From Methanothrix soehngenii GP6 (lineage in GTDB: Archaea; Halobacteriota; Methanosarcinia; Methanotrichales; Methanotrichaceae): a DNA stretch of 64,000 nucleotides. The stretch is from positions 1,240,001 through 1,304,000 of the forward strand of contig NC_015416.1 in NCBI RefSeq assembly GCF_000204415.1, given 5' to 3'. The notes beneath the pieces were generated by a model that made no database searches, was not told the DNA's origin, and saw only the letters and a list, made by a program, of their open reading frames with translations. This document shows positions 17,745 through 24,917 of the stretch, piece by piece. The translations under genes were made by a program, and so were the position numbers. Within the stretch, counting starts at the first letter, position 1, and the number at the start of each line of letters is the position of its first letter.

Positions 17745-18689
17745 ATGGAATTGATTAGCGTAATCGTGCTGAATTATAATGGCAAAGGATTCTTGGATGG
17801 CTGCCTCTCCTCCCTTGCCTCCCAGACCTATTCAGATTTTGAAGTGATAGTGGTGGATAATGGATCGAGGGACGGCAGTCCTGAGTATGTTAAGGAAAAT
17901 TATCCCTGGGTCAGGCTGGCCAAAAACGATGAGAACCTGGGGTTTGCCGGTGGAACCAATGTCGGAATAAGGGCAGCGAAAGGGGAATTCGTCATCACCC
18001 TGAACAACGATTCCAGGGCGGACAGCCGATTCATAGAGGAGCTGATCAAGCCCATGGCCGATCCCGAGGTCGGAGTCTGTGCTGCAAAGATGCTGTTTCC
18101 CGATGGGCGCATCAACTCTGCCGGGATATGCATCTCCAGGAGCGGAGCTGCCTGGGACCGGGGGATGTTCGAGCCGGATCGAGGGCAGTATGAATTCGTG
18201 GAAGAGGTATTTGGAGCCTGTGCGGGAGCGGCGCTCTACAGAAGGGAGATGCTGGATGAGATCGGTCTTTTCGATGAGGATTTCTTTCTATACCTGGAGG
18301 ATGTGGATCTGGCCTTTCGGGCCCGTCTGGCCGGCTGGAAGTGCTTATATGTGCCTGGTGCCAGGGTAATTCACCACCATGGAGGAACTGCCGGAGTGGG
18401 ATCGGATCTGGCCGTCTATTATGGCAACAGGAATATTGTATGGTATCCGATCAAGGATTTTCCGTTCAGGCTTCTGATCACCTCTCTGCCTTTTATAGTG
18501 GCCAGAAATTTGGCAGTTATCCCCTACTATGCTCTGCGCGGCCAGGGTGGGGTCATCCTTAAATCGAAGCTCGATGCTCTGAAGGGCGTCGTAAAGATGA
18601 TGGAAAAGCGAAAGGATGTCGTGTGCCGGGCAGATTATTCCCAGATCAAGAGATTCGTTGAGATCTGGGGCAGGATGAAGGGGCATTAG
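17745..18689 (+). CDS. Glycosyltransferase family 2, rhamnosyltransferase-like
   Basis: The 314-residue GT-A enzyme begins ISVIVLNYNGKGFLDGCL, has the nucleotide-binding VVDNGSRDGSPEYVK, the metal-site region TLNNDSRADSRFIEEL and the acceptor-side EVFGACAGAALYRREML and DEDFFLYLEDVDLAFRARLAGW. That combination is common in rhamnosyl- and related transferases that extend O-antigen-like chains. The C-terminal third carries a hydrophobic stretch (LLITSLPFIVARNLAVIPYYAL) suggesting membrane attachment. It is packed two bases after the previous gene and followed by the ABC exporter. Confidence 0.92.
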   Translation: MELISVIVLNYNGKGFLDGCLSSLASQTYSDFEVIVVDNGSRDGSPEYVKENYPWVRLAKNDENLGFAGGTNVGIRAAKGEFVITLNNDSRADSRFIEELIKPMADPEVGVCAAKMLFPDGRINSAGICISRSGAAWDRGMFEPDRGQYEFVEEVFGACAGAALYRREMLDEIGLFDEDFFLYLEDVDLAFRARLAGWKCLYVPGARVIHHHGGTAGVGSDLAVYYGNRNIVWYPIKDFPFRLLITSLPFIVARNLAVIPYYALRGQGGVILKSKLDALKGVVKMMEKRKDVVCRADYSQIKRFVEIWGRMKGH

Positions 18690-18706
18690 GATAAAGAGGT
18701 ATTAAG

Positions 18707-19468
18707 ATGTGGATCTTTGAATATAGGGAGCTGATCAAGATTCTCACCATCAGCGACCTTAAGGTAAAATACCAGAGCTCCGTTTTGGGCTTTGCCTGGT
18801 CGCTCTTGAATCCGCTTCTTATGATGCTGGTCCTCTATCTGGTATTCAGTAATGTGTTCAATGCTAATCAGGACAATTTCGCTCTTTACCTGCTGATCGG
18901 CATCGTAAGCTGGCGATTCATGGCCATAGGAAGCTCAGCTGCCATGGGGGCTATCGTGGGCAAACCCAGCCTGGTGAACAAGATCTATATCCCACGCCAG
19001 GTTCTGGTGACGAGCGTGGTTCTGTCCAACCTGATAAGCTCAATTCTGGAGTTCCTGGTGCTTGTGCCCCTGCTCATTATCCTTGGCGCGGGAATCTCGC
19101 CTTATATCCTGCTCTTCCCTTTTATACATATGATTTATTTCCTTATCGTATATGGAATAAGCTTAATCCTGGCAGCTCTTTATGTCTATTACCGTGATCT
19201 TAACCAGATATGGGATGTGCTCATTCAGATCGGATTTTTCCTCTCGCCGATAGTCTATCCCCTCAGCACTGTGCCGCCGAAGTATCTGGACTATTATATG
19301 CTCAATCCCATGACCGCATTGATACAGATGTATAGGGATGTGCTGCTCTACCATCAACTGCCTGCACCGCAGGATGTGGCCGTAACAATTGCAGCTGGTC
19401 TGTTCATCATGGTTGTTGGCACTTTAGTCTTCAAGAAGCTGGAGCGTAGGTTTGCGGAGGAGATCTGA
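18707..19468 (+). CDS. wzm: Polysaccharide ABC exporter, permease subunit (Wzm-like)
   Basis: The 253-residue ABC-2 type permease has about six hydrophobic segments and the family N-terminus YRELIKILTISDLKVKYQSSVLGFAWSLLNPLLMM. With the next gene it forms an exporter that moves lipid-linked polysaccharide, or teichoic-acid-like chains, across the cytoplasmic membrane. GAGGT six bases before the ATG is a clear ribosome binding site. It lies three bases before the ATPase gene. The pairing with upstream glycosyltransferases supports glycan export instead of drug export. Confidence 0.93.
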   Translation: MWIFEYRELIKILTISDLKVKYQSSVLGFAWSLLNPLLMMLVLYLVFSNVFNANQDNFALYLLIGIVSWRFMAIGSSAAMGAIVGKPSLVNKIYIPRQVLVTSVVLSNLISSILEFLVLVPLLIILGAGISPYILLFPFIHMIYFLIVYGISLILAALYVYYRDLNQIWDVLIQIGFFLSPIVYPLSTVPPKYLDYYMLNPMTALIQMYRDVLLYHQLPAPQDVAVTIAAGLFIMVVGTLVFKKLERRFAEEI

Positions 19469-19470
19469 AT

Positions 19471-20295
19471 ATGTCTCTGCCTCTCGCCGAGATCAATAAG
19501 GGCCTGGATAAGTTGAACCTGGTGAAGGGCGGCATAGGCCGGGGGACTAACGGCAATGCAATAGTGGTGGAGGGCATCTCCAAGAATTTTAGAATACCGA
19601 AAGAGAAGAAGCTCACCGTCTTCGAGCACCTGGCCGGGCTGGTGGGGAGAGGCACCAGCTCTTATGATGAGTTCATGGCCCTGCAGGATGTCAGCTTCGC
19701 TGTAAAACATGGCGAGACCTTTGGGGTGATCGGGCCCAACGGCTGCGGCAAGAGCACTCTGCTTAAGGTTCTGGCGGGAGTTCTCTATCCGGATAGCGGC
19801 AGAGTGGAGATAAACGGAAAAATCGCGCCTTTTCTGGAATTGGGAGTTGGCTTTCAGCCGGAGCTCTCCGCCCGGGATAACGTCTACTTATACGGGGCGA
19901 TAATGGGCCTGACTCATAAAGAGGTAGACCAGAGATACGATGAGATAATGGAGTTCTCTGAGCTGCAACGCTTCGAGAACATGAAGCTGCGCAACTTCTC
20001 CTCGGGGATGTATGTGCGGCTGGCCTTTGCCACTGCCATCCAGACCAATCCGGATGTCATGCTGGTGGATGAGGTCTTATCGGTGGGGGATGAGTCCTTC
20101 CAGAAGAAATGCAGCGATAAAATAGATGAGATTCGCAAAGCGGGCAAGACCATCCTCCTGGTCTCTCACTCTTTGGCCACGGTGCGTTCGCTATGCAGCC
20201 GCTGCATGCTCATGAACCGCGGCCAGGTAGTGGCCTTGGGGGAGACTGAGGGGGTCTTGGCGGAGTATGAAAGGATGAGGGGGGCCGGCACATAA
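19471..20295 (+). CDS. wzt: Polysaccharide ABC exporter, ATP-binding subunit (Wzt-like)
   Basis: The 274-residue ATPase has Walker A GPNGCGKST, the Q-loop region, the signature LRNFSSGMYVRLAFA, Walker B VMLVDEVLSVGDESF and the switch His in LLVSHSLATV. The extended N-terminus before the nucleotide-binding domain (AIVVEGISKNFRIPKEKK) is typical of Wzt/TagH-type subunits. There is no long C-terminal carbohydrate-binding domain, so export probably does not need recognition of a modified chain end. GGAGGAG lies just upstream of the ATG. Confidence 0.93.
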   Translation: MSLPLAEINKGLDKLNLVKGGIGRGTNGNAIVVEGISKNFRIPKEKKLTVFEHLAGLVGRGTSSYDEFMALQDVSFAVKHGETFGVIGPNGCGKSTLLKVLAGVLYPDSGRVEINGKIAPFLELGVGFQPELSARDNVYLYGAIMGLTHKEVDQRYDEIMEFSELQRFENMKLRNFSSGMYVRLAFATAIQTNPDVMLVDEVLSVGDESFQKKCSDKIDEIRKAGKTILLVSHSLATVRSLCSRCMLMNRGQVVALGETEGVLAEYERMRGAGT

Positions 20296-20660
20296 GGCAT
20301 ATGAATGAGTCCCCTGGAAGGAGAAGGGATGCAGCTATGGCCAGACAGCCGGTGATTCTGTCACAAAAATCCTCTCTGCCTGGAGAGATATCCACTTTTC
20401 GTCTCCGGTCTCCATCTCGATGTCTGGCAGTATGATGAGCTCGCAGGCGCTGGCGGATTGACAGCACAGATGCATGCTATCGCCTCTCAATATCAAAATC
20501 CAGAACGCTCAGGCGCTTAAACAGCCATGGTTTGAGGTAGTGCAATATAACTGGGCAAAGCCTAATTATTATGCTGTATTACTGTAGAAAAATTTATATA
20601 ACTTAAGAGAATTCTGATCCACACCTTAAATCAGGGAATTGACATTAAGGAGAATAAAAA
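20296..20660 (+). other. Intergenic region with promoter of the lamin-tail gene
   Basis: The first 250 bases after wzt show no convincing gene on either strand and no recognisable RNA. At 20593-20600 TTTATATA forms a strong TATA element, about 61-68 bases before the next ATG. AAGGAG at about 20648-20653 is its ribosome binding site. I see nothing else. Confidence 0.5.
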
Positions 20661-21095
20661 ATGAAAAAACAACTACTTGCAGGGATTTTTGGCATCTTTC
20701 TTGCCATCACATTCCTCGGCACAGCCCTTGCCGAAGAGGAGAACGCCAGCACGACAGATCTCCAGATCGCCATAACCTCCGCCAACTTCGTGGCCACCAG
20801 TCCGGAGAAGGAGAACCTGGATGATGAGTGGGTAGAGATCACCAACAAAGGCTCTTCAGACGTGAACATGGCCGGATGGACTCTAGCCGATGCGCAGAAC
20901 CACACCTATACCTTCCCCGACTTCGCCCTTGCTGCCGGGGCTAAAGTTGTCGTGCACACGGGCGAGGGAGACGACGATACAGAGAACCTCTTTTGGGACC
21001 GGAGCACATCCATCTGGAACAACAGCGGCGATCTGGCCGTCCTGTTGGATCCCGAGGGCAACATGGTCTCCCAGTACCCCGAGGACGAGGCCTGA
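20661..21095 (+). CDS. Secreted lamin-tail-domain protein
   Basis: The 144-residue protein has a Sec signal peptide (MKKQLLAGIFGIFLAITFLGTALA, cleavage near residue 24). It then consists of a single lamin-tail domain: NLDDEWVEITNKGSSDVNMAGWTLADAQNHTYTFP, ALAAGAKVVVHTGEGDDD and STSIWNNSGDLAVLLDPEG. Such immunoglobulin-like domains occur in exported bacterial and archaeal proteins, often with nucleases or as surface adhesion modules, but here the domain stands alone. It has its own promoter and a clear terminator. The mature protein is acidic. Function is unknown. Confidence 0.88.
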   Translation: MKKQLLAGIFGIFLAITFLGTALAEEENASTTDLQIAITSANFVATSPEKENLDDEWVEITNKGSSDVNMAGWTLADAQNHTYTFPDFALAAGAKVVVHTGEGDDDTENLFWDRSTSIWNNSGDLAVLLDPEGNMVSQYPEDEA

Positions 21096-21115
21096 GGCCT
21101 CACGTTTTTTCTTTT
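21087..21115 (+). terminator. Hairpin plus T-tract terminator of the lamin-tail gene
   Basis: GAGGCC and GGCCTC form a perfect six-pair stem whose three-base loop is the TGA stop codon itself. A T-rich tract (TTTTTTCTTTT) follows at 21105-21115. This looks like a bacterial-type intrinsic terminator, although archaeal termination needs only the T-tract. Confidence 0.6.
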
Positions 21116-21777
21116 ATCCCGATTTTGTGGTAGAACAAACCGATTCGACCATCCATTCAGATAAAATTTGGCTCTTCGCTGAATTATGTGGAGCCTAAAA
21201 TTTATCTAGCTAAACTGTCCATTTTCTCCCAGGAGGCAGAGCTTCTGAGTCGAATTCATGGTTTGGTCCTGGCTTTTCTTTTTTTTATAATCGGATTATC
21301 GGCAGGGATGCCTGATGATAGAATCATTCCGGCGGAAGATGTTTTAGAGGTCATCAAGTCTGGCAAGCCCGCGGAATTTAAAAATTGCACTATTGAAGGT
21401 GATTTGAGCCTCAAGGGAATGACGATTGAGCCGCCAGTCTATTTTGATCAGGCAGTCTTTCGGGATTCAGTAGATTTTGACTCAACCATCTTTAATGGAG
21501 ATGTCCACTTCGGGCACTCGGAATTCCATAAAGATGCCAACTTCATGCGCTCAAAATTCAATGGCCATGCCTACTTCGGAGACTCAGAATTCAAAGATAA
21601 TGCGAACTTCATTTTCTCTGAGTTCAACGGCCCTGCGAGCTTCATGCTCTCGGAATTCAACGGATCTGCCTACTTTTGGGGCTCGAAATTCAACGGCGAT
21701 GCCGGATTCATTAATGATCGATTTTATAGAGATACCTACTTTAGCGATGTGGTGTTCAATAAAGATGCCAGTTTCCC

Positions 21778-21788
21778 ATGGAAAACCA
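21778..21788 (+). repeat. IS subterminal inverted repeat, transposase 3' side
   Basis: ATGGAAAACCA, two bases inside the left edge of the element. It is a perfect reverse complement of 23319-23329. Confidence 0.7.
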
Positions 21789-21813
21789 AAAAAAATCAAA
21801 TGCAAGAGGCTAG

Positions 21814-23133
21814 CTATCCACCTCCATCAGATGACCTTTTCTGGTCGGGCTTGTTCACAGAAATATCTTCAAGCGCTCGCAAGAGAGCCTTCTTCCGGCT
21901 ACTATCGCTCATTCCATAAAAGGCATCTACAATTGCAGCTACCTTATCCGTCAGATGCTCATCCTTCAAAGAAGGTTCATGGCAGGACTCATTTCGACCT
22001 TTTTTCCTCTTTCTGCAATCAACCTCTTGATAGAACTCCTGGTTGATCAGAAGATGATAAATCAGACAGATGAGTTTCCTGGCTACGGCAACGATTGCCA
22101 CATTGTGCTCCTTCTTTTTGCTCAGCCTCTTGTAGAATCTGGACAGCCCTGTATTTTTCATATTAGCTATTGTCTGGGCAGCCTCGACAAGTACAACTCG
22201 GATATACTTGGAACCGCGCTTTGTGATCCCGCATTTCCTCTTTTTGCCGGCAGATTCATTTTCTCCAGGATTGAGGCCACACCATTTCGCCAGCTGTTCA
22301 GGGGTCTGAAAATCTCTGTAATTTCCGATCTCTGACAGGATGACCGAACCTGAGATAAATGCGATTCCAGGAATGGACATAACGATAGCCAGATCCTTGC
22401 TCTTATTTTGAATCTTTTTCAGAATGTTTAGGCTTGTCTTCTCTATTTTGGATTCGACATTGTCCATGATTTCAAGAGAATCGCTGATCAGCATTCGATT
22501 TGTCTCGCTCAGTTCATTGGCAAGTGCTGATCTGATCTCGTCTTGCTTTTTCCTGATCTTTCCGGAGGGTATGCCTTTCAGGATCTCTTCGACGGGCTTG
22601 TCTTCAGCCAGACCTCTTATGATATGTGTTCCTGATTTGCAGAATATGTCGTCCATAGAAGAGCTGAGTTTAATGCCGTTTGATGAGAGATATTTGTGTA
22701 TCCGATTCTTGAACTGAGTTCGTGTCTTGACATATCCTGACCTGGCTCGCGTTAGGTTCCTGAGCTCTCGGTCTTCATCGGAAAAAACCCGAGATCTCTT
22801 GATTTGATTATTCAAGCACAGAGTTGCAATACGCTTTGAATCTTTTGAATCTGATTTATCGTTTGGAATGGACTTTATCTGCAGCGGATTGGCAACAATG
22901 GTATCTATGGTTCGGCTCAGAACATCATAAATCGGGATCCAATAGACTCCTGTAGCTTCAAATGCAACCTGTTCGCATTTGTTGTCTGCAAGCCAGTTTC
23001 TGAATCTATCAAGCTCGGATTTTGTTGTCCCAAAATTCTCTCGAATCGACGGCACTTCGTCGCCAGTTATTGTGGCAACGATCAGATCTTTATGGACATC
23101 TGCACCGCAAACTCTTTCTCTTCGTTTTTTCAT
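21814..23133 (-). CDS. IS110-family transposase (DEDD recombinase)
   Basis: The 439-residue recombinase has the RuvC-like N-terminal domain: VCGADVHKDLIVATI with the first Asp, VAFEATGVYWIPIYDVL with Glu, and NDKSDSKDSKRIATL with the last acidic pair. A coiled linker follows, then the C-terminal Tnp20 domain (MSIPGIAFISGSVILSEIG, KWCGLNPGENESAGKKRKCGITKRGSKYIR) with the serine nucleophile region. The ATG at 23133 is preferred to a start at 23301 because family similarity begins at once with VCGADVHKD. The extra upstream codons fall in the structured 5' end of the element. All catalytic motifs are intact, so it may be active. Confidence 0.93.
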   Translation of the reverse strand: MKKRRERVCGADVHKDLIVATITGDEVPSIRENFGTTKSELDRFRNWLADNKCEQVAFEATGVYWIPIYDVLSRTIDTIVANPLQIKSIPNDKSDSKDSKRIATLCLNNQIKRSRVFSDEDRELRNLTRARSGYVKTRTQFKNRIHKYLSSNGIKLSSSMDDIFCKSGTHIIRGLAEDKPVEEILKGIPSGKIRKKQDEIRSALANELSETNRMLISDSLEIMDNVESKIEKTSLNILKKIQNKSKDLAIVMSIPGIAFISGSVILSEIGNYRDFQTPEQLAKWCGLNPGENESAGKKRKCGITKRGSKYIRVVLVEAAQTIANMKNTGLSRFYKRLSKKKEHNVAIVAVARKLICLIYHLLINQEFYQEVDCRKRKKGRNESCHEPSLKDEHLTDKVAAIVDAFYGMSDSSRKKALLRALEDISVNKPDQKRSSDGGG

Positions 23134-23145
23134 ATATGTCTCTGC

Positions 23146-23292
23146 CTGATATGGGCAGATGATCATTCCCTTATATGGGATAATTTCCCATACGCGTTCT
23201 ATGACGCAGTCCCGTATTCGAGGGATATTGGCTGGTTTCAATCGCGGGATCAAGCGTCCCATAAACTTGTCAGCCTTCACTGCCCATATCAG
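23146..23292 (-). ncRNA. Candidate IS110 bridge RNA
   Basis: On the minus strand, directly upstream of the transposase, 147 bases are closed by a perfect 13-bp inverted repeat (CTGATATGGGCAG at 23146-23158 and its complement at 23280-23292). Inside are further possible stems: GGCTG/CAGCC around GGGA/TCCC, then TCCCT/AGGGA and TATGGGA/TCCCATA (23174-23192). GTTTCAAT at 23235-23242 repeats the sequence across the insertion junction at 23365-23372. Known IS110 bridge RNAs lie in this position and have two loops that pair with target and donor DNA. The fold and boundaries are by eye only. Confidence 0.55.
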
Positions 23293-23318
23293 ACTTAACA
23301 TGGACGGATTAAAATATC

Positions 23319-23329
23319 TGGTTTTCCAT
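23319..23329 (-). repeat. IS subterminal inverted repeat, transposase 5' side
   Basis: TGGTTTTCCAT on plus, the perfect complement of 21778-21788, about 40 bases inside the right edge. A GAGCCC/GGGCTC hairpin (23341-23358) lies between it and the end. Confidence 0.65.
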
Positions 23330-24047
23330 CCGTCACGTGTGAGCCCCTGCCTGGGCTCATGGGCGTTTCAATGGCAGTCTGTTTAAGGAAGATTTGATCT
23401 TCGAGAATGCCACCTTTCATCGCAAGCTCTCGCTGACAAGGACGAGATATGATGAGCTCTTTGTCAGATGGCATGACATTGCAGGGCACCTTGTCTATGA
23501 CGATGCTGCTTATATGTCTTTGATGAAGAACTTTAACGGCCTGGGCTATTTCGAGGATCATGATAGCTGCTACTTCCAGTACCGGAAGGAGCATAGAGCA
23601 GAGCCTTGGCCCGCGGCAAATGCGGGAGAAGAATGGCTCAGGAAGCTCATAGACTATCCGCTGGAATGGTTTTATGGATATGGCACAAAGCCGTTCAATG
23701 CGCTTCTCTTCTCGATCGCCATTGTTCTGGTCTATGCCTTATTCTGGTGGAGACAGGGGCTTGGCGGTCCCAACGATATGACGCCATCCGTTCTGCCGGG
23801 GGGCGAAGAGTGGATTGATAATGATATCTTAGATATCCTGGGCTTCAGCTTCACAGTCTTCCTGTCCGGTACTCGGTTATTTATCGATCCCCCTCTCCTG
23901 CCTCTAATACAAGGAAGATCCAGATTCTGGACAAAATGGGCTTTCATTTTTGAGAGGCTGCTCGGAGCGTTGTTTTCCATATTGTTATTCATCGCCATCT
24001 GCGGAACAATAGTTAGATCCTCTTAGGTGGCGCCATAGATATGGCTC

Positions 24048-24079
24048 CGAAAGAGATATATTTGCTCATCTCTCTTTCG
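24048..24079 (+). promoter_or_regulatory. por operon promoter with inverted repeat around the TATA element
   Basis: CGAAAGAGA (24048-24056) and its exact complement TCTCTTTCG (24071-24079) flank a 14-base spacer that contains TATATTT. The position is 45-76 bases before porC, so the spacer is the probable TATA box and the repeat a probable operator. A hairpin acting as terminator of the upstream gene is less likely because no T-tract follows. Confidence 0.5.
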
Positions 24080-24123
24080 CAGCAGTTGAGGAGATCAGTG
24101 CGCAAGATACAGGAGGTCAGCCC

Positions 24124-24660
24124 TTGAAAGAGATACGATTACACGGCCGTGGAGGTCAGGGATCGGTCACGGCAGCTGAGATAATAGCCGTTGCCGCCTT
24201 TGAGGATAAGAGGTTCTCTCAGGCATTTCCTGCCTTTGGAGTAGAACGGAGGGGTGCGCCGGTTATGGCCTTTGCCCGAATAGCCGATAAACCCATCCGA
24301 GTGAGGAGCCAGATATACGAACCAGACTATGTCATCGTCCAGGACGTGACCCTTTTGGACGTGGTCGATGTGGCCAGTGGACTCAAACCGGACGGCAAGA
24401 TAATAATCAACACCGACCGTTCAGGTGAGCAGCTCAAGCTTGACACAAAGGCCGAGGTCATCACCATCGATGCCACCAAGATCGCCATGGAGGTTTTGGG
24501 AAGGCCCATTGTGAACACCACAATGCTGGGCGCATTCTGCGGTGCCAGCGGAGAGGTGGGGCTGGAGAGCCTGAACAAAGCCATATCCGAGCGTTTCCGG
24601 GGAGAATTGGGGAAGAAAAACCTGCTGGCCATTAAAACAGCCTACGAGAGGGTTTCTTGA
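24124..24660 (+). CDS. porC: Pyruvate:ferredoxin oxidoreductase (pyruvate synthase), gamma subunit
   Basis: The 178-residue gamma subunit begins [24 protein letters not shown] and contains [20 protein letters not shown] and [12 protein letters not shown], all characteristic of 2-oxoacid oxidoreductase gamma chains. The start codon is TTG: a strong AGGAGGT lies six bases upstream and no ATG fits. It is the first gene of porCDAB. In an acetate-using methanogen this enzyme makes pyruvate from acetyl-CoA, CO2 and reduced ferredoxin for biosynthesis. The stop codon overlaps the porD ATG (TGATG). Pyruvate as substrate is supported by the four-subunit order and sequences but not proved. Confidence 0.93.
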   Translation: MKEIRLHGRGGQGSVTAAEIIAVAAFEDKRFSQAFPAFGVERRGAPVMAFARIADKPIRVRSQIYEPDYVIVQDVTLLDVVDVASGLKPDGKIIINTDRSGEQLKLDTKAEVITIDATKIAMEVLGRPIVNTTMLGAFCGASGEVGLESLNKAISERFRGELGKKNLLAIKTAYERVS

Positions 24661-24917
24661 TGGAAATTAAGGCTGGTAAACTGGTAGATCCGTGCAGCAC
24701 CAGAATAACGAAGACCGGTGCCTGGCGGACTTTTGTGCCCGTTGTCGATCATAAGGCATGTATAAAATGCAGCCTCTGTGCGATCTACTGTCCAGAGGGC
24801 TGCATCCACCAGGTAGATGGGCAGTTTGTCCCTGACCTGGATTACTGCAAAGGCTGCAGCGTGTGTGCCAATGAATGCCCACGCATGGCGATTACCATGG
24901 TCTTGGAGGATAAGTGA
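24660..24917 (+). CDS. porD: Pyruvate:ferredoxin oxidoreductase, delta subunit (2[4Fe-4S] ferredoxin)
   Basis: The 85-residue subunit carries two classical cluster motifs, CIKCSLCAIYCPEGC and CKGCSVCANECPRM, that relay electrons between the thiamine site in PorB and external ferredoxin. The N-terminal extension TKTGAWRTFVPVVDH is typical of PorD. It overlaps porC by one base and porA by one base, so translation of the three is coupled. Confidence 0.95.
   Translation: MEIKAGKLVDPCSTRITKTGAWRTFVPVVDHKACIKCSLCAIYCPEGCIHQVDGQFVPDLDYCKGCSVCANECPRMAITMVLEDK

Larger units (their letters stand above)
21776..23369 (-). mobile_element. IS110-family insertion sequence, complete
   Basis: The element of about 1.59 kb is bounded by GTTTC on both sides (21771-21775 and 23365-23369). 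One copy is the pre-existing target or core; the exact crossover dinucleotide within these five bases cannot be fixed. It encodes a full DEDD transposase on the minus strand. Only about 38 non-coding bases follow the transposase, while about 236 lie before it, the arrangement of IS110-group elements that encode a bridge RNA in the 5' end. An 11-bp inverted repeat lies near the ends. The absence of further target duplication fits the family. Confidence 0.88.
21188..24026 (+). pseudogene. Pentapeptide-repeat membrane protein, disrupted by an IS110 element
   Basis: Two in-frame halves flank the insertion: 21188-21775 and 23370-24026. The N-terminal half has a hydrophobic segment near residues 26-42. 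A run of Phe-spaced repeats follows (EFNGPASF, EFNGSAYF, KFNGDAGF) with an 11-residue period close to the pentapeptide right-handed beta-helix. The C-terminal half ends the repeats (LFKEDLIFENATF) and carries about three membrane segments, as in pentapeptide-repeat proteins fused to ion-channel-like modules. Both edges share GTTTC; removing the element leaves GCC AGT TTC AAT GGC in frame. The intact protein would be about 410 residues. Each half might still be expressed, but the original protein is broken. Confidence 0.85.
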
